Part shown: positions 1 through 12,370 of the stretch, piece by piece
Layout of the letters: every line of letters starts with the position of its first letter
How positions within the stretch are numbered: position 1 is the stretch's first letter
NCBI GenBank assembly: GCA_017979445.1
Contig: CM030715.1
Location: 8,610,187 to 8,674,186, forward strand
DNA: 64,000 bases
From: Akebia trifoliata
Taxonomy: Eukaryota; Streptophyta; Magnoliopsida; Ranunculales; Lardizabalaceae
Direction of reading: 5' to 3'
Notes under the pieces: model-generated
What the model saw: only the letters and a program-made list of their open reading frames with translations
Databases searched by the model: none
What the model was told of the DNA's origin: nothing
Translations under genes and position numbers: made by a program

Positions 1-589
1 TCAGTTAGAGTAAACGTCAATATCAAGTCAACAGTCAGAAATGACCTCAAAATTTCTCAACATCATCCAATTGTTCTTTGAAAATCATAGTACTTCAATC
101 CTACCGGTTGTAAGTAATGTCTCAGTTCTCATCAAGCCCGTTTTGGGTAGTCTTGAGTTTTCATGGGTCATTTGGGTTAGCTCGAGTCCTTTTTTCTTGC
201 AAGGTCATGTCTTCCTTAGATTGAGCCTACTCTTTCTTATTAGTCAAGTTAGTTCGTCGAGTTTATAGAGGTGTCTGTCGCCCCTTCTGAATTGATCGTA
301 CAAAAGAAATTTTTGAATATCTCGAGCGCATTAACGAATTAACTAATAATCTAGCTTCAAAGACAAGAAGATAAGAGTCGGGCTCAAGAAAGCAAAGGTC
401 ATTGACCTCGGAACGGAAATAAATTCCTAAAGAGATTCAAATAGAAGCCATCTTATCTCTAGAGGAACACAAGGGGATAATGAATTCTCTCAGAAATTTC
501 AAAAGACTTGTTCGTGTGATCATATGAGGGTATGTTAGGTACAAGCTTGGGTGTTGTTCAACATGAAATAGATACTCGTCTATATCAAT
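1..589. other. Unassigned sequence, probably decayed gypsy pol
   Basis: I recognise no coding block here. The sequence leads directly into a clear Ty3/gypsy integrase remnant on the + strand, so it is most simply upstream pol sequence of the same element, too mutated to read. This assignment is inferred from position only. Confidence 0.3.
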
Positions 590-1379
590 GGAATCAAAGA
601 AGATATTATAAAATGTATCAGTGCTATCCTCACTACATCTTGAGTTGCAAATCACACATTATCCATCGATATGGGGATACCTTTTGAACTGATCTCTGAT
701 AATGGGTCGTAAATCATTACTCTGTGTTCAAAGTTGAAGATCCAGAAGCACAAATCATCCCCCTACCGTCTTCAGATCAATGGAACGGTTGAAGCAATTA
801 GTAAGAGTCTCAAAACTATCATCAAGAAAATGTGTCAATCACATCGAGATTGGTCAGAAAAATTATCATTCACGCTATGGACATATCGAACTTCAATTCG
901 ATCCTCTACTGATACTACTCCCTACTCCTTAGTATATAGCATGGAAGCAATCTTGCCAGTTGAAATGAAAATTTCATCTCTCAGGGTCTTGTTAGAAAAT
1001 CATTTGTTAGAAACAGATTGGGTTCGTCAGCAGTATGAAGAATTAAACTTGATCGAAGAAAACGAGTTAAAGCCCTGTACCATGTGCAAGCTTATCTAAG
1101 AGGAGTTACCCGTGGAAAAAGGTCAAAGTTCATCATTTACAAGTCAAGCATTTGATAAAAAGGTCAAAGCTCATCATTTACAAGTCAAGGATTTAACTAT
1201 CAGACTTCAAAGAAAATTGAACACTTCTTCTCGACTATAGGAGAAAGTCTGAACCCAATTGGAGAAATTCATTCATTAAGGAAATACTGTCTAGAAAAGT
1301 CGTCAGACTTCAAGATCATGATGGAATTGAATTACCAGAACCAACAAACCTTGACCAAATCAAACGGTACTACATTTAA
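590..1379 (+). pseudogene. Ty3/gypsy (Tat-type) integrase C-terminal remnant
   Basis: This is the end of a retroelement polyprotein. Read across frames it gives the integrase core signature HRYG-PFELISDNG, then SSPYRLQINGTVEA, the RDW-EKL block, WTYRTSIRSST, TPYSLVYSMEAILPVE, and a terminal segment IELPEPTNLDQIKRYYI followed by a TAA at 1377-1379. That order matches the end of gypsy integrases of the Tat lineage, which join host DNA to the cDNA copy. The reading frame is broken around 700 (a stop follows SDNG) and again near 1090-1250, so it is dead. The 3' non-coding tail and LTR of the same element follow directly. The family assignment is strong; the lineage name rests on the tail and LTR style. 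Confidence 0.85.
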
Positions 1380-2879
1380 GGAGGTCATCTTTGGCCGAAT
1401 CAATCATCATATTACCCAGTTACCCTGTTCAACATATTTTCTCAACCTCTTTGCAGCCTTTTCAAAAAAAAATTATGCCTTTTTCTTTCTCAGCCCGATC
1501 ACCTAACCTAGGGGAGGGAAATTCGAACTACGTCTTGGGCTGATCCCAAAATTCTGGGGTACGTAGGCAACCTGAGAAGTTACTTCAGGCCCGACCACAT
1601 CAAAATAAAAAAATCTATTTCCCCACAAAAAATAAAAAAAAATCAAAAAATAAAAATTCAAAAGAGAAAGAAATATCATCAAAATGGGGAAGAAAATTCA
1701 AGAAAAAAGTTTAAATGAAATGCCACACAAGGGGCATTTGGGTTTTTGAGCCTCAAGATTCCTTTCTTTTTTACCCAGTCCTAAGCTTACCCATGAAAGT
1801 CCTCCTAAGTACCGTGCGAGAAGTCAAGGAAGATAGCAAAGCATGATCAGACAGCAACTCCAGAAGTTCAGAAGGGAAGAAGAAGAAAAAATTTGCTAAG
1901 TTGAAACCCCAAAAGGGCGGGCTTAGGCAAAAATTAAGGTAAGCTCGCAAGGTTGAAAATCTGAAAGGACGACCTTGCAACAATTAGAGCAAAGAAAAAA
2001 GAAAAAATTGTAAGCTAGCTAGATCGAAAACCTGAAAAGGCGATCTAGGCAAAAGCTAGAGCAAGCTCGCTAGATTGAAAACCTGAAAAGGCGATCTAGG
2101 CAAAAGTTAGAGCAACAAAGAAAAACAGAAGAAAATCCCAAGCTAAGAGCGGTCCGAGCTGAAACATCAGAAGTCCGAATATAATCAAGTTCAATACTTA
2201 GCTTAAACCAGGCATAGACTCAGAAGCCCCAAGTATCTTGTCTACGATCGATCTGAAAATGTTTACTCCCCCAAGTGAACCAAGGGAGAAAGGGTGAATT
2301 CTATGATGAGTCTCGAAAGGAAATAATTTTGTACTCTTGAGCCTGACTCAAAACCTTCAATAAAATTAATCAAAATTAAAAGTTGAGTCTTTATTGCGCT
2401 TGTGGTAATCAATTATTTCAAACCTTCATACAAGGGGCATTTTCTTTCTTTTGTTAATGTAACTTTTCCCCCTTATACTAGGGGCATTTTTTATGATGTG
2501 TTCAATTATTTCAAGGCCATGGTCATTGTCAAACTAGGGGCATTTTGTCTTCGAGCAATGTTAATCCTAAAAAATAATAGGAACCCCAAAGTAAGGTTAC
2601 CCTCTTGATAACAGTTCTTTCGGAAAACTTTTGAGGTTCAAAAGAAATAAAAACTCAGGTTTTAAATTCATAAAACTTTTTGATAAATCCTTGAGGTTCA
2701 AACAAAAGCATATTGGATCTCACATAGGAGATATAACATTCTTTCATTCTCCAGATTCTTTTCCAGATTCAATCATTCTTGGAATCAATCATTTCTCTTC
2801 TAGATTCATTATCTTCCAGATTTATTCGTTCTCCGATTCGTTCTAATCAGTTTTCTCCAAAATTCATTCATTCCTTTGC

Positions 2880-3510
2880 CAGTTTTGCTCAGTCTCCGCT
2901 AAGGGTTATCTTGGATTTTGTTCAGTCTCCGCCAAGGGTTATCTTGGATTTTGCTCAGTTGCCGCGATTTTGCTCAGTTGCCGCCAAGGGTTATCTGGAT
3001 TTTGCTCAGTTGCCGCCAAGGTTATCTTGGATTTTGCTCAGTCTCCGCCAGGGTTATCTTGGATTTTGCTCAGTTGCCGCCAAGGGTTATCTTGGATTTT
3101 GCTCAGTCTCTGCCAAGGGTTATCTTGGATTTTGCTCAGTTGCCGCCAAGGGTTATCTTGGATTTTGCTCAGTCTCCGCCAAGGGTTATCTTGGATTTTG
3201 CTCAGTTTCCGCCAAGGGTTATCTTGGATTTTGCTCAGTTGCCGCCAAGGGTTATCTTGGATTTTGCTCAGTCTCCGCCAAGGGTTATCGGATTTTGCTC
3301 AGTTTCCGCCAAGGGTTATCTTGGATTTTGCTCAGATGCCGCCAAGGGTTATCTTGGATTTTGCTCAGTTATCGCCGAGGGTTTGCTCGAACTATGCTCA
3401 GCCAGATGTCATCGAGGGTTTGCTCAGATTATGCTCAGCCAGTTGCCACCGAGGGCTTTCTCAGATTATGCTTAGTCAGATATCGCCGAGGGTTTTCTCA
3501 GATTATACTT
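2880..3510 (+). repeat. 33-bp minisatellite, about 15 or more units, open in three frames
   Basis: The unit is roughly TTGCTCAGTNNCCGCC followed by AAGGGTTATCTTGGATT, with a 33-bp period (GCTCAG at 3068 and again at 3101). Units from about 3390 are more diverged. Because 33 is a multiple of three and the unit lacks stops, all three forward frames stay open for 180-245 codons. These are not genes: the products are simple repeats of the same unit, and the array sits in the non-coding tail of a dead retroelement. Confidence 0.9.
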
Positions 3511-4150
3511 AGATAGTTCATTACTCTTTCACCCCGAGTATGTAGAGTAGAACTCCAGGAAATTAGTCCATTATTCTTTCACCCCGAGTAGGTAGAGTAG
3601 AACTCCCAGAAAAAATAGTTCATTACTCTTTCACCCTGAGTAGGTAGAGTAGAACTCCCGAAATTAGTTCATTACTCTTTCACCCCGAGTAGGTAGAGTA
3701 GAACTCTCGAAAATAGTTCATTACTCTTTCACCCCGAGTAGGTAGAGTAGAACTCCCGAAAATAGTTCATTACTCTTTCACCCCGAGTAGGTAGAGTAAA
3801 ACTCCTAGAAAATAAGTCCATTACTCTTTCACCCCGAGTAGGTAGAGTAGAACTCCCAGAAAAAATAGTTCATTACTTTTTCACCCTGAGTAGGTAGAGT
3901 AGAACTTCCGAAAATAGTTCATTACTCTTTCACCCCGAGTAGGTAGAGTAGAACTCCCGAAAAAATAGTTCATTACTCTTTCACCCCGAGTAGGTAGAGT
4001 ACAACTCCCGAAAATAGTTCATTACTCTTTCACCCTGAGTAGGTAGAGTAGGACTCCTAGAAAAAATAGTTCATTACTCTTTCACCCCGAGTAGGTAGAG
4101 TAAAACTTTCCAAAAAAAATTGTTTATTACTCTTTCACCCAGGGTAGGTA
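3510..4150 (+). repeat. About 50-bp minisatellite, about 13 units
   Basis: The words CATTACTCTTTCACCC and GAGTAGGTAGAGTA recur every 48-53 bp, thirteen times by eye, joined by a short A-rich spacer of variable length. It follows directly on the 33-bp array in the same retroelement tail. Confidence 0.9.
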
Positions 4151-4488
4151 AAGTAAGACATTCAAATTTTTTATGCTCAATTTATGCTCAGTTATGCTTA
4201 GTTTATGCTCAGATTTTGCTCAGTTTCACACAGTGCACACACTTGCACACTTGTTCTTTTAGTCAGGGAGAATTCTTTAAAATTCAAGGATCTGACGTCA
4301 TCAGTGAGAGTTAGCACTCAAGGACCTGACAACCTTTTAATTGGGGGAGAGCTTTACCCTCAAGGATCCGAACACCTTGACGAATTGCTAAATCAGGCTG
4401 CAAAATGAACTGTCACTAGCTTTGGCATTCGGATATCGCACTATCTACCTAGATAGATTTGCTATCTAGTTTGCTTCAACCCTCTGCC

Positions 4489-4501
4489 AAAGAGGGGCAT
4501 C
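4489..4501 (+). promoter_or_regulatory. Polypurine tract before the 3' LTR
   Basis: AAAGAGGGGCATC lies directly before the TGTAGACACC start of the LTR. In LTR retrotransposons this tract primes plus-strand DNA synthesis. It supports both the LTR boundary and the + orientation of the element. Confidence 0.75.
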
Positions 4502-6334
4502 TGTAGACACCCCATTTTTGCATCCGCCTGATTAATCAACTTGTCAACCCGATCGCAAGGATTCCCAATGATGGATGTGTATTCCGTTGCTTTATTTTGT
4601 TACCAGATGTGTTTCAGAAATCCGGATGAGGTATCTCGAACTGACAAAACCTTAGAAACCACGCTACGCTAGGAAAACACAACCCCAGAAACATAGAAAT
4701 CATCATCTTGCAGACCAAAAAGAAGCTTCACGATAAAAATCACTAAAATTGATCAAATTACCAAAACCCCTGACATCAAAACAACCCTAGAGCCTACGTT
4801 ACGCTTAGGAAAACTCTTTCAACACATAAAATAACAAATCGGAACCAAATAGATCATTTCACCAATTTTCACAGAATTTGACAAAATTACGAAAATACCC
4901 CTCACAAAGTTCACGACCATTTCACACAAAAAATTTTCATAAATAACAAAAACTAATATTTCCATTGAATTCCTTACGAAAAATTGATTCTAAAACATCC
5001 TAGAACATTAAAAACCGACTTAAAACGTGAAAAGTCCTCTCCGGGGGCAAAACGGTAATTTCACAATTTTTATAATTAAAAAATTCAAAATTAATAAATA
5101 AAATATTAAATAATTAAATTTGAACATTAATGAAATTAATTTAAAATTTTGAATCTAAAAAATCGATTAATCGGACTCTCAGGCAAAATTGTTGAGGGTT
5201 CGTGGGATATTTCTTTAAGGACCCCTCCATTTGGGGGTCCAAAGAATTAAAGAAATAATGGAAGAGGGTTCTCCAAAAATCAAAGTAAATCAAGCAGGAC
5301 TAAGGTCAAGGTATTAAAGTCGATCAAGTGAGACTGAAGTCAAAATTAAAGTCAATTAAGTAAGACTAAAGTCAAGATATTGAAAGTCAATCAATTAAGA
5401 CTAAAGTCAAAACATTAAAAGTCAATCAAATAAGACTAAAAGTCATAATAGAATTCTAATTAAATAATAACTCTATCTAATAGAGTTCTAACTTAAAAAC
5501 AATTCTACCTAAAACAATTTGAATTAAAACACAATTCTACCTAAAACAATTCTAACTTAAAAACAATTCTACCTAAAAAATTTGAATTAAAACACAATTC
5601 TACCTAAAACAATTCTAATTAAAACACAATTCTACCTAAAACAAGTCAAACTAAAACACAACTCTAATTAAAAGATCTCTAATTAAACACTAACTTTATC
5701 CAAATCAACCCCTAAAAACATCTATAAATAGAGGTGCTCACACCCTATTTTCGTATCAAATCATAAACCCTAAGAGAAGTAGGTCTAGAAGCTCCCCTAG
5801 CCCCCCATAAACCCTAGTTTTGGAGCCCCAACTCCTTAACTAACATCCCTCCTTCAATTTTAGTCTAGAAAACACCCAAAAACCTTCTAAAAACACCCCC
5901 AAATCCGCAACGAACTTGAAGAGTTCAGATTCAAAAACAAGGAGATACCTTACCTCGGAGATCCGAAGTCAAATCCGGAAACAGAACGAAGCAAGGGAGC
6001 ACGGTACAAGGAGCTCTTTTTGTCAGATCTGAGGGAACCAAGTCCTTGCCATCGGAAAGGTAAATTTTTATTTTTATTTATTTTCTATCTAGGTTTTAGC
6101 AATGTAATTTACTTGGGACTTTAGTAGAGACCGGCTTTGGCCGGGCGGGGTTGGTGCCTAACACCTTCCAACCCCGTAACTTGATTCCCCAATTCAGATT
6201 TTTTATGGTAGATTAGTTCTTTTTATCCATGTTAGAGTCAGTATGGTTCCTAGACCACAATAACTAGGTGGCGACTCCCAAACCTCAAGGGTCAAAAGCG
6301 GATCCGCGCACCCCGCGGATCGAGGGCACTTTCA
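4502..6334 (+). mobile_element. 3' LTR of the Tat-type gypsy element
   Basis: The LTR begins TGTAGACACCCCATTTTTG and appears to end near GATCGAGGGCACTTTCA, about 1.83 kb. It holds a TATA box (TATAAATAG, 5723-5731) followed by UTR-like sequence, internal short tandem repeats at about 5280-5690 (variants of AAGACTAAAGTCAA and of ACAATTCTACCTAAAA), and a GTGGCGACTCCCAAAC block near the end that is usual in this LTR type. The 5' LTR lies outside the window, so no target duplication can be checked. Confidence 0.75.
5723..5731 (+). promoter_or_regulatory. TATA box of the Tat-type LTR
   Basis: TATAAATAG in the middle of the LTR, with an A+T-poorer transcribed-looking region downstream, fits the retroelement promoter. 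Its activity is not shown by the sequence. Confidence 0.55.
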
Positions 6335-6639
6335 CTTTGTTAACCTGTAAAATAAAATATAAAGAGTCCAAGATAATCACGTAAATTGAACCAATCAAAT
6401 AAGTAGCTTTGAATATTTGAAAATTCCAAAATAAAAAAATATAATCATTTTAAACGTGACTAATGGTATCGAAAATGGATCATAAGACCACAAAAAGTAA
6501 TGAAGATATAACAAAATTTAACCATAATAATTCTATAACTTTGATACCATTCAAAGGTTTGCTAAACTTCGAACTTCATAAGCGCATGTTTTGGCTCTCA
6601 CATACTAAAAGGAATTCCCACATTTGGTTCAGCCAAAAC
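6335..6639. other. No recognisable feature
   Basis: AT-rich spacer between two LTR sequences. I see no gene, RNA or clear repeat. Confidence 0.4.
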
Positions 6640-7307
6640 AGTCAAAAAAAAATAATAAAATAAGAGAAACAGTCCATGTGGGACACATCTCTTCATTCAT
6701 TGAGTAGCATCACCCATTTGCATCGTTTGGCCAAGAGAAAAGGTTCTCCAAGAACTCAATCTCTCACTTTCGCATAAAATGACAAAAAGAGGTAGAATCT
6801 TGGTGGAATGCATATTTTTTTCCTCTATAAAAGGATGCACTTTTTGTTTCTCGAAGCAAAGCCAAAACACACACAAAAAAAAGTGAAGAGAAAAAAACCC
6901 ACTTACCTTTTCTCTTTAGCGCAGTCATATCATCTCAATCGACTTTCATTCATCCTCTTCGTCGTCTTCCCCAACTTCACGCGCAAATAGCCGGCCTTCG
7001 TCCTCTTCCATCAACAGCATCCCTCCCCTTTTCATTTTTTCCTTTTTCTTCATCTTCCATCCATCACAACCTATTGAAGCTCAATCATAGGAGTTATTCT
7101 TTTGTTGGTAACTTTCTATTGTAACAAATTGCTTCTAACGTGTATTCAAATGTTTGTTTTATTGTAACTGACTTGACCATGTTTTATAGGATATTTCTGT
7201 AACTGTTTTGGGTGTTTATGATCTATATAAACCCCATTCAATGTGTTTAATAAATACATCATTTTATTCAGGATTTACTCCTCTTAAGATTTATTATGGT
7301 ATAAGAG
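6640..7307 (+). mobile_element. Probable copia-type LTR fragment ending at a primer binding site
   Basis: A TATA box (CTATAAAAGG near 6825) is followed by a UTR-like stretch. At 7297-7307 lies TGGTATAAGAG, one base from the initiator-Met tRNA primer site TGGTATCAGAG used by plant copia elements. The sequence then breaks off where an opposite-strand gypsy LTR begins. The start of this LTR is not defined. This is inference from layout. Confidence 0.4.
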
Positions 7308-8100
7308 TAAACGCGCCCTCGATCAGAGGGGTGCGTGGATCCGATTTTGATTTTTGAGGTTTTGGAGTCGCCACCTAGTTATTACAGTAAATTACTCTAA
7401 AAGGTAAATAACACTAATCAACGAAAGAAAATACGGGTCTGGGGATCACGTTACGGGGTTGGAAAGTGTTAGGTACCAACCGCTCGACTAACGTTGGTCT
7501 TTACTATTCCCCAAAGAAGATTGCATTGCTAAAAGACCTAAAATAAATAAATAAAATAATAATAAAAATAAAAAATAAAAAAATTTACCTTGATGGTCGC
7601 AATAATGGTTCTCTCAGAACTGGCAGAGAGATTCATTACTTCGTTTCTATCACTAGATCCGCATCTGATCTTCTAAGATGAAGTATCTTCTTTCTAGATC
7701 TGAGTTTTTTTTTTTTATGGATTTTTGGGTGTTTTAAAAGGGTTTCTAGGTGTTTTTTGAGAAAAAGTTGGGACTTGGGTGTTAGGTAAGAATTTAGGAC
7801 TTCAAAATTAGGATTTAAGGAAGGCTAGGAAGACCTTTTGACCTACTTTTTCTAGGATTTACTTTTTCATACGAAAATAAGTTGTAGAGACTCTTATTTA
7901 TAGATTTTTTTAGGTACTTTTTAGATAGAGTTAGTGTTTAATTAGAATTATTTTAGACAAAATTAGTGTTTAATTAGAATTACATTAGATAGTTTTAGTG
8001 CTTAATTAGAATTACATTAGATAGTTTTAGAGTTTAATTAGAATTCTTTTAAATAGTTTTAGAGTTTAATTAGAATTCTATTAGGATTTTGACTTTGGTC
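7308..8100 (-). mobile_element. Truncated Tat-type LTR, minus strand
   Basis: TAAACGCGCCCTCGATC at the left edge, followed by GGGTGCGTGGATCC and GAGTCGCCACCTAGTTATT, is the reverse complement of a relative of the LTR end at about 6240-6334. Further in, the short repeats built on TTTAATTAGAATT match the AATTCTAATTAAA repeats of that LTR. The 5' part is missing beyond about 8100. Confidence 0.7.
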
Positions 8101-10200
8101 TTATATTGATATTCTCAAGTAGTATCTCATACTACCATAGAGAATATCAAACCTCTATTATTCTAAATTAATTGATTGCTTATAAAAAGAGGTACCATTA
8201 ATTTTATAAGTATTCATTACCCTTTTAATAGATAACAAAAATAATAATTATATATTTTTTTTAAATCATTTGAAAAAAATTTGTAAGTGTGATGACATTC
8301 CCAAGTATTCTAAAATTATAAACATATAATTTTATATCGAAAGTAGTAACACATCGTCCTACGATTACCATCTTAATTGCATCTCATGCTCTATTACACA
8401 ATATTAAAAAATACTCTAAACCTGAAAATTCCTCAAAACAAGCACATACAATCGATAATCACATTCCCGATTCCAACCAATCGAGAATCCCATTCTCGAT
8501 TCTAAACGATCGACGCTTTCATTCTCGATCTCAAATTTAAACTTAAACATTTCATTTTTTTTTATAGATTAACATCCAATGAAACTACACTTTCAAAATA
8601 AGGTGTCTTAACAATTTTAAAATGAATACTCTACGAAAATTACTATGAAAATCAATTTGTTTCAAATTTATTTTCTAGTTACACTCATTCAAATTCATTT
8701 ATTTTAATTTCACAATATTAAAATATTGAAAAAAATATATAAAGCACATTATTCTATAATTCGATGCATGAATTTTGAATTTTAATCATAATAAATTTGA
8801 AAGTAATTATAAAAATTGAAATAAATCATATTTAATTGAAAACTGTATACGAATTTGAAATTATAAGTTTCTTACCTTTATAATTGGGTTTTACGCATCC
8901 CTACGACATTAAAATGATTTTTTTAGCTAATTCATTCAACGATTCGACAAAATATTTTGGTAACTAAGTAGATCTTGTGTTGTGAATATTTTGTTCTTAA
9001 GTGTCGGATCTTAATTCATGTCCGAAACATGTTTAAATCTCAATAAAAGCTAACGAACACGAACCCACTATCTCATTTTTGTTTTTGTTTCTCTCTTGTT
9101 GAAATGAATGAACAACAAGTTACATTGTAATATATAATAATTTAATATATTATGTTATAAAATATAAAATGAATACACCTATGCATTTAAAATACTAACA
9201 CATTTATAACTTATAACATATTATATTATATAATATAATAATATTTATATTTATATTAATTATACATCACTCCTTTAACACTTTAATAATATCAAATCAA
9301 TCATTCTTATATAAATAATTACACTTAAACCCAATTTATTTTTAAAAAATAAATTTATTTTAATATTTTAATAATAAGTATAATAATTAAATAATAATTT
9401 TTTTCATATATTTTTCTTTTCTCCATTATGCTTGTTACATCAAACCATTTTAAACTATGTATCTTAGATTTTTGAAATTTCTCACCGATTTTTCTCTATT
9501 GACTAAAATACTCCTATCACCTTAAGTTATCTTTATAAAGTTAATATTTTCATTATATATCCTATTAAATTTAGATTTAAGCATACTTACAGTCTAAATT
9601 ATGTTTTTCAATACTTTTCAATTTTTGACTGATAGAATTTTTTTATAAAATTTTGAGTTGTATCCTCATTGACTAAATGTTCTAATTTTTCAATCATAAT
9701 AATAGTAAGATTCCCCAAATAGTACATTTCATTGATTAAATTCTCTTTCTAGAAAATTCTTATTTTAGATTAAAAAAATATCATGATTTATTTTTTAATA
9801 ATATTTTTATTTTTAAACTTAATAGGAAAATAAGTCAATATAGTTGACTTAATTTCTCGATATACGTAATAAATTTTCATGGCGTTACCGATATGTATCA
9901 ATTAATTTTAAAGTTGCAGGGTTAAATTGAAAAGAGAAAAGGTATAATGGTCTTCATCGTTGCAAAATGGATGAATAAGGAATTTTTAATCCAACTAACC
10001 TTACTTCCCTTTTGTTAGTAATGGGAGCATCTCCCAAAATCAATGTTAGATTTTCCATAAAATGAAATCCCACATATCCCACGACTTTGGAAAGGAAAAT
10101 AAGCAGGAGAATATATCATATATTGGGGAAATCTATACAAGGGAGCTGTCAAACCAAAAAGAAAAAGACTCTCACCACTTTTCTTTGACATTACAACGAG
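8101..10200. other. AT-rich spacer
   Basis: About 2.1 kb with no gene I can support. A small perfect hairpin (TTGATATTCTC at 8106 and GAGAATATCAA ending at 8150) sits at the left edge. The words CATTCTCGATT and similar recur at 8450-8530. The remainder is long A+T runs. Confidence 0.5.
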
Positions 10201-10205
10201 GATTC

Positions 10206-10815
10206 TCATGACAAAAAAATGAGGTGTGAAAAAAGAAGAAAAGAAGAAGGAAAAAGTAGGAGGAAGACGTACCTGACCCAGTCCCCTACATGTCCCTCAC
10301 CCTTTTGCTCCAACGCCTCACCTTTAATCTCTTCCTTCCAATCCATTAACGCCTTTGTCCAAGTCTCTCTCTCTCTCTCATTTACATTCCCCTTCAACTA
10401 CACTACTCCCTACTCCCATTATTTCTCAGTTAAACACCTCCAAAAACATCATCTCCTCAATTTCTCTACGCTCCAATTTCGCCCATTTTATTAGCTTCAT
10501 TCCCTCTCCATTCAGCCTCTATCTCTGAACACGTTTTACGTTCACACCGATAACCTTCTACATTTTTTTCTTCTTCTTATTCACCCTCTTCCCCACACAA
10601 CAATCCCAACCATTCTAGTATTTTTTTTTAGCACTCACACGTCTCTCCCAAGTTCTTTCAATCATATCCATCTCTTTCACGAGTGTTTGACATAAAGGGA
10701 GTGATCATACTCCATGCCCACCTATTTGACTTTCAAAAGAGAATCTCATAAGTTTAGTTTTGAAGGAAGTAAACCACAACAACATTTCCCTCAACGAATC
10801 AAGGTAAGTTCAATT
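10206..10815 (+). other. UTR-like pyrimidine-rich stretch with a possible splice donor
   Basis: After a CTCTCTCTCTCTC tract, the sequence has the CT-rich, A-poor look of a plant 5' leader. A short open frame begins at 10714 (MPTYLTFKRESHKF) and meets a good donor (AATCAAG then GTAAGTTC, near 10804). I recognise no protein, and no following exon is visible before the LTR-like sequence at 12.1 kb. It may be an orphaned 5' end of a gene or part of an LTR. Confidence 0.25.
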
Positions 10816-11079
10816 ATTTTTCATGTTTCACTAAAATTTTCATTTACTACATGTTTTTTGAAATTTTTTAGGATTCAGAACTGTTATAGTTTGGCTTGTG
10901 ATGATATCATACTTCTATGGCTTTCTTTTATTTTGATATTTTCTTAACCATGCGAGTTATTTTCCGATTGGATTATGCCTTGCATTAAGTGGGAAATTTA
11001 TATGTCCAAATCAAGGATGTCCCTCTAGGGGAAATTCGTATGTAGGCCATTGTTGTCTTGATTCCTCCTAGCATGACAA

Positions 11080-11930
11080 AGCTAAATCATCCAAAATTTT
11101 CCTTTGAACTCAGAGAAAAATTTAAACTATTTTAGTGATTATTTATATTTGAGGAAAAGTTGGATCCATTAAGCAACTATTCATGCTTAGAATTAATTGA
11201 GGACCAACTTAATAATTGTTTATGCTTATGGCGGGATGTTGGAAAATTCGTGACTATTTATGCTCATAGTAGGATAATAACAAATTTGGTAATTATTTTG
11301 TTTGGAATGGAATTTTGACTGAGTTGATAATTATTCACGCATGCAATAGTGCTTGACCGATTTAGTAATTATTTTGCTATGATAAAGTGTTGATTAAATT
11401 GGTAATTGATTTTTGCATATAGTAAAATATGTATCAATTTGATAATTGATTTTTGCATGCGATGATATTGTTACCAATTTGAAATATTGATATGTGTAAT
11501 ATTTTTGTCAAGTCAGAATGCATATACTTTTTTTTTACCAACTTGGAAATTTTTATACATGCAATATGATCATCAATTTGAAATTTTTTATGCATGTCAT
11601 ATTGTTACCAATTTGAAATATTGATGTATGTAATATTTTTACCAATTCAGAAATTTTTATGCATGTCATATTATTACCAATTTGGAATATGGATACATGT
11701 AATATTTTTACCAATTTGGAGACTTTTACTAACTTAAAATTTTTATGTATGTAACATGGTTATTGACTTGGAGATTTTTATGCATAAGATATGGTTGCCA
11801 GTTTGGAAATTTTGATGCATGTAATATGTTTATCAATTTGGAAATTAATTTGCATGTGATAATATATTCATCAATTTAGAGATAAATTATGTGCGATGAA
11901 ATTCTTATAAATCTGGAAATTTGTTTGGAC
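11080..11930 (+). repeat. Degenerate tandem repeat, about 40-60 bp
   Basis: Variants of ACCAATTTGGAAATTTTTATGCATG and TAATATG recur about fifteen times with changing spacing. It has no coding capacity. It lies upstream of an LTR end, so it may be the internal repeat of an LTR or an independent decayed satellite. Confidence 0.6.
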
Positions 11931-12129
11931 TTGTGACCTTTATCATATTAATTATGCATGAGGTATATTAATTGGATTTCTCATTCTTCATAAGTCTTGC
12001 CACGTGACTTCTAGGATTGCATGATTCAAGCTTTTTCAAGTTTATCCCTCATTTATGCGAAACTCAAGGAATTATATAATTTGAAGGAGAATTTTGGCCT
12101 TAGAATTTATTTAGTTGATTTGGCATAAA

Positions 12130-12370
12130 ATGGTGATGATGGGACCCCAAATTGGCCCCTAATATTCTTTTTTGACCTTAGGATTTTCTTGGATTGTAGT
12201 TGAGATCGATCATCTCGATTGGGCGGGTTCGGTGCTTCGTACCTTCCAAACCCTTAATCTACCCTTGCCCATATCTCTTACCAGTGGACAACTTCAGATC
12301 CATTTGAAGTTATTTTGGTTCTAAACTTAAACTAGGTGACGAATCCCAATTTTCAAAAAATTCCCAAATT
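12130..12370 (+). mobile_element. Tat-type LTR 3' end
   Basis: GGCGGGTTCGGTGCTTCGTACCTTCC and ACTAGGTGACGAATCCC correspond block for block to the end of the LTR at about 6140-6290 (GGCGGGGTTGGTGCCTAACACC and CTAGGTGGCGACTCCC). The 5' extent is unknown. The internal region that follows is in the opposite orientation, so this is probably a separate element. Confidence 0.5.

Larger units (their letters stand above)
1380..4501 (+). mobile_element. Long 3' non-coding tail of the Tat-type element
   Basis: About 3.1 kb lie between the pol stop and the 3' LTR with no credible gene. The start (about 1506-1600) carries the GAACTACG and GGTACGTAGGCAACCTGAG words usual just after pol in plant Tat-type elements. 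At 2010-2110 a unit containing GAAAACCTGAAAAGGCGATC is present twice. A purine word ending in GGGGCATTT recurs near 1730, 2430, 2482 and 2535 and resembles the true polypurine tract at 4489. Two minisatellites follow, listed separately. Long satellite-rich tails are typical of this lineage. Confidence 0.7.

Noticed and set aside
2779..3516. Long overlapping open frames of 180-245 codons
   Set aside because: They arise from a 33-bp tandem repeat open in three frames inside a retroelement tail and have no domain.
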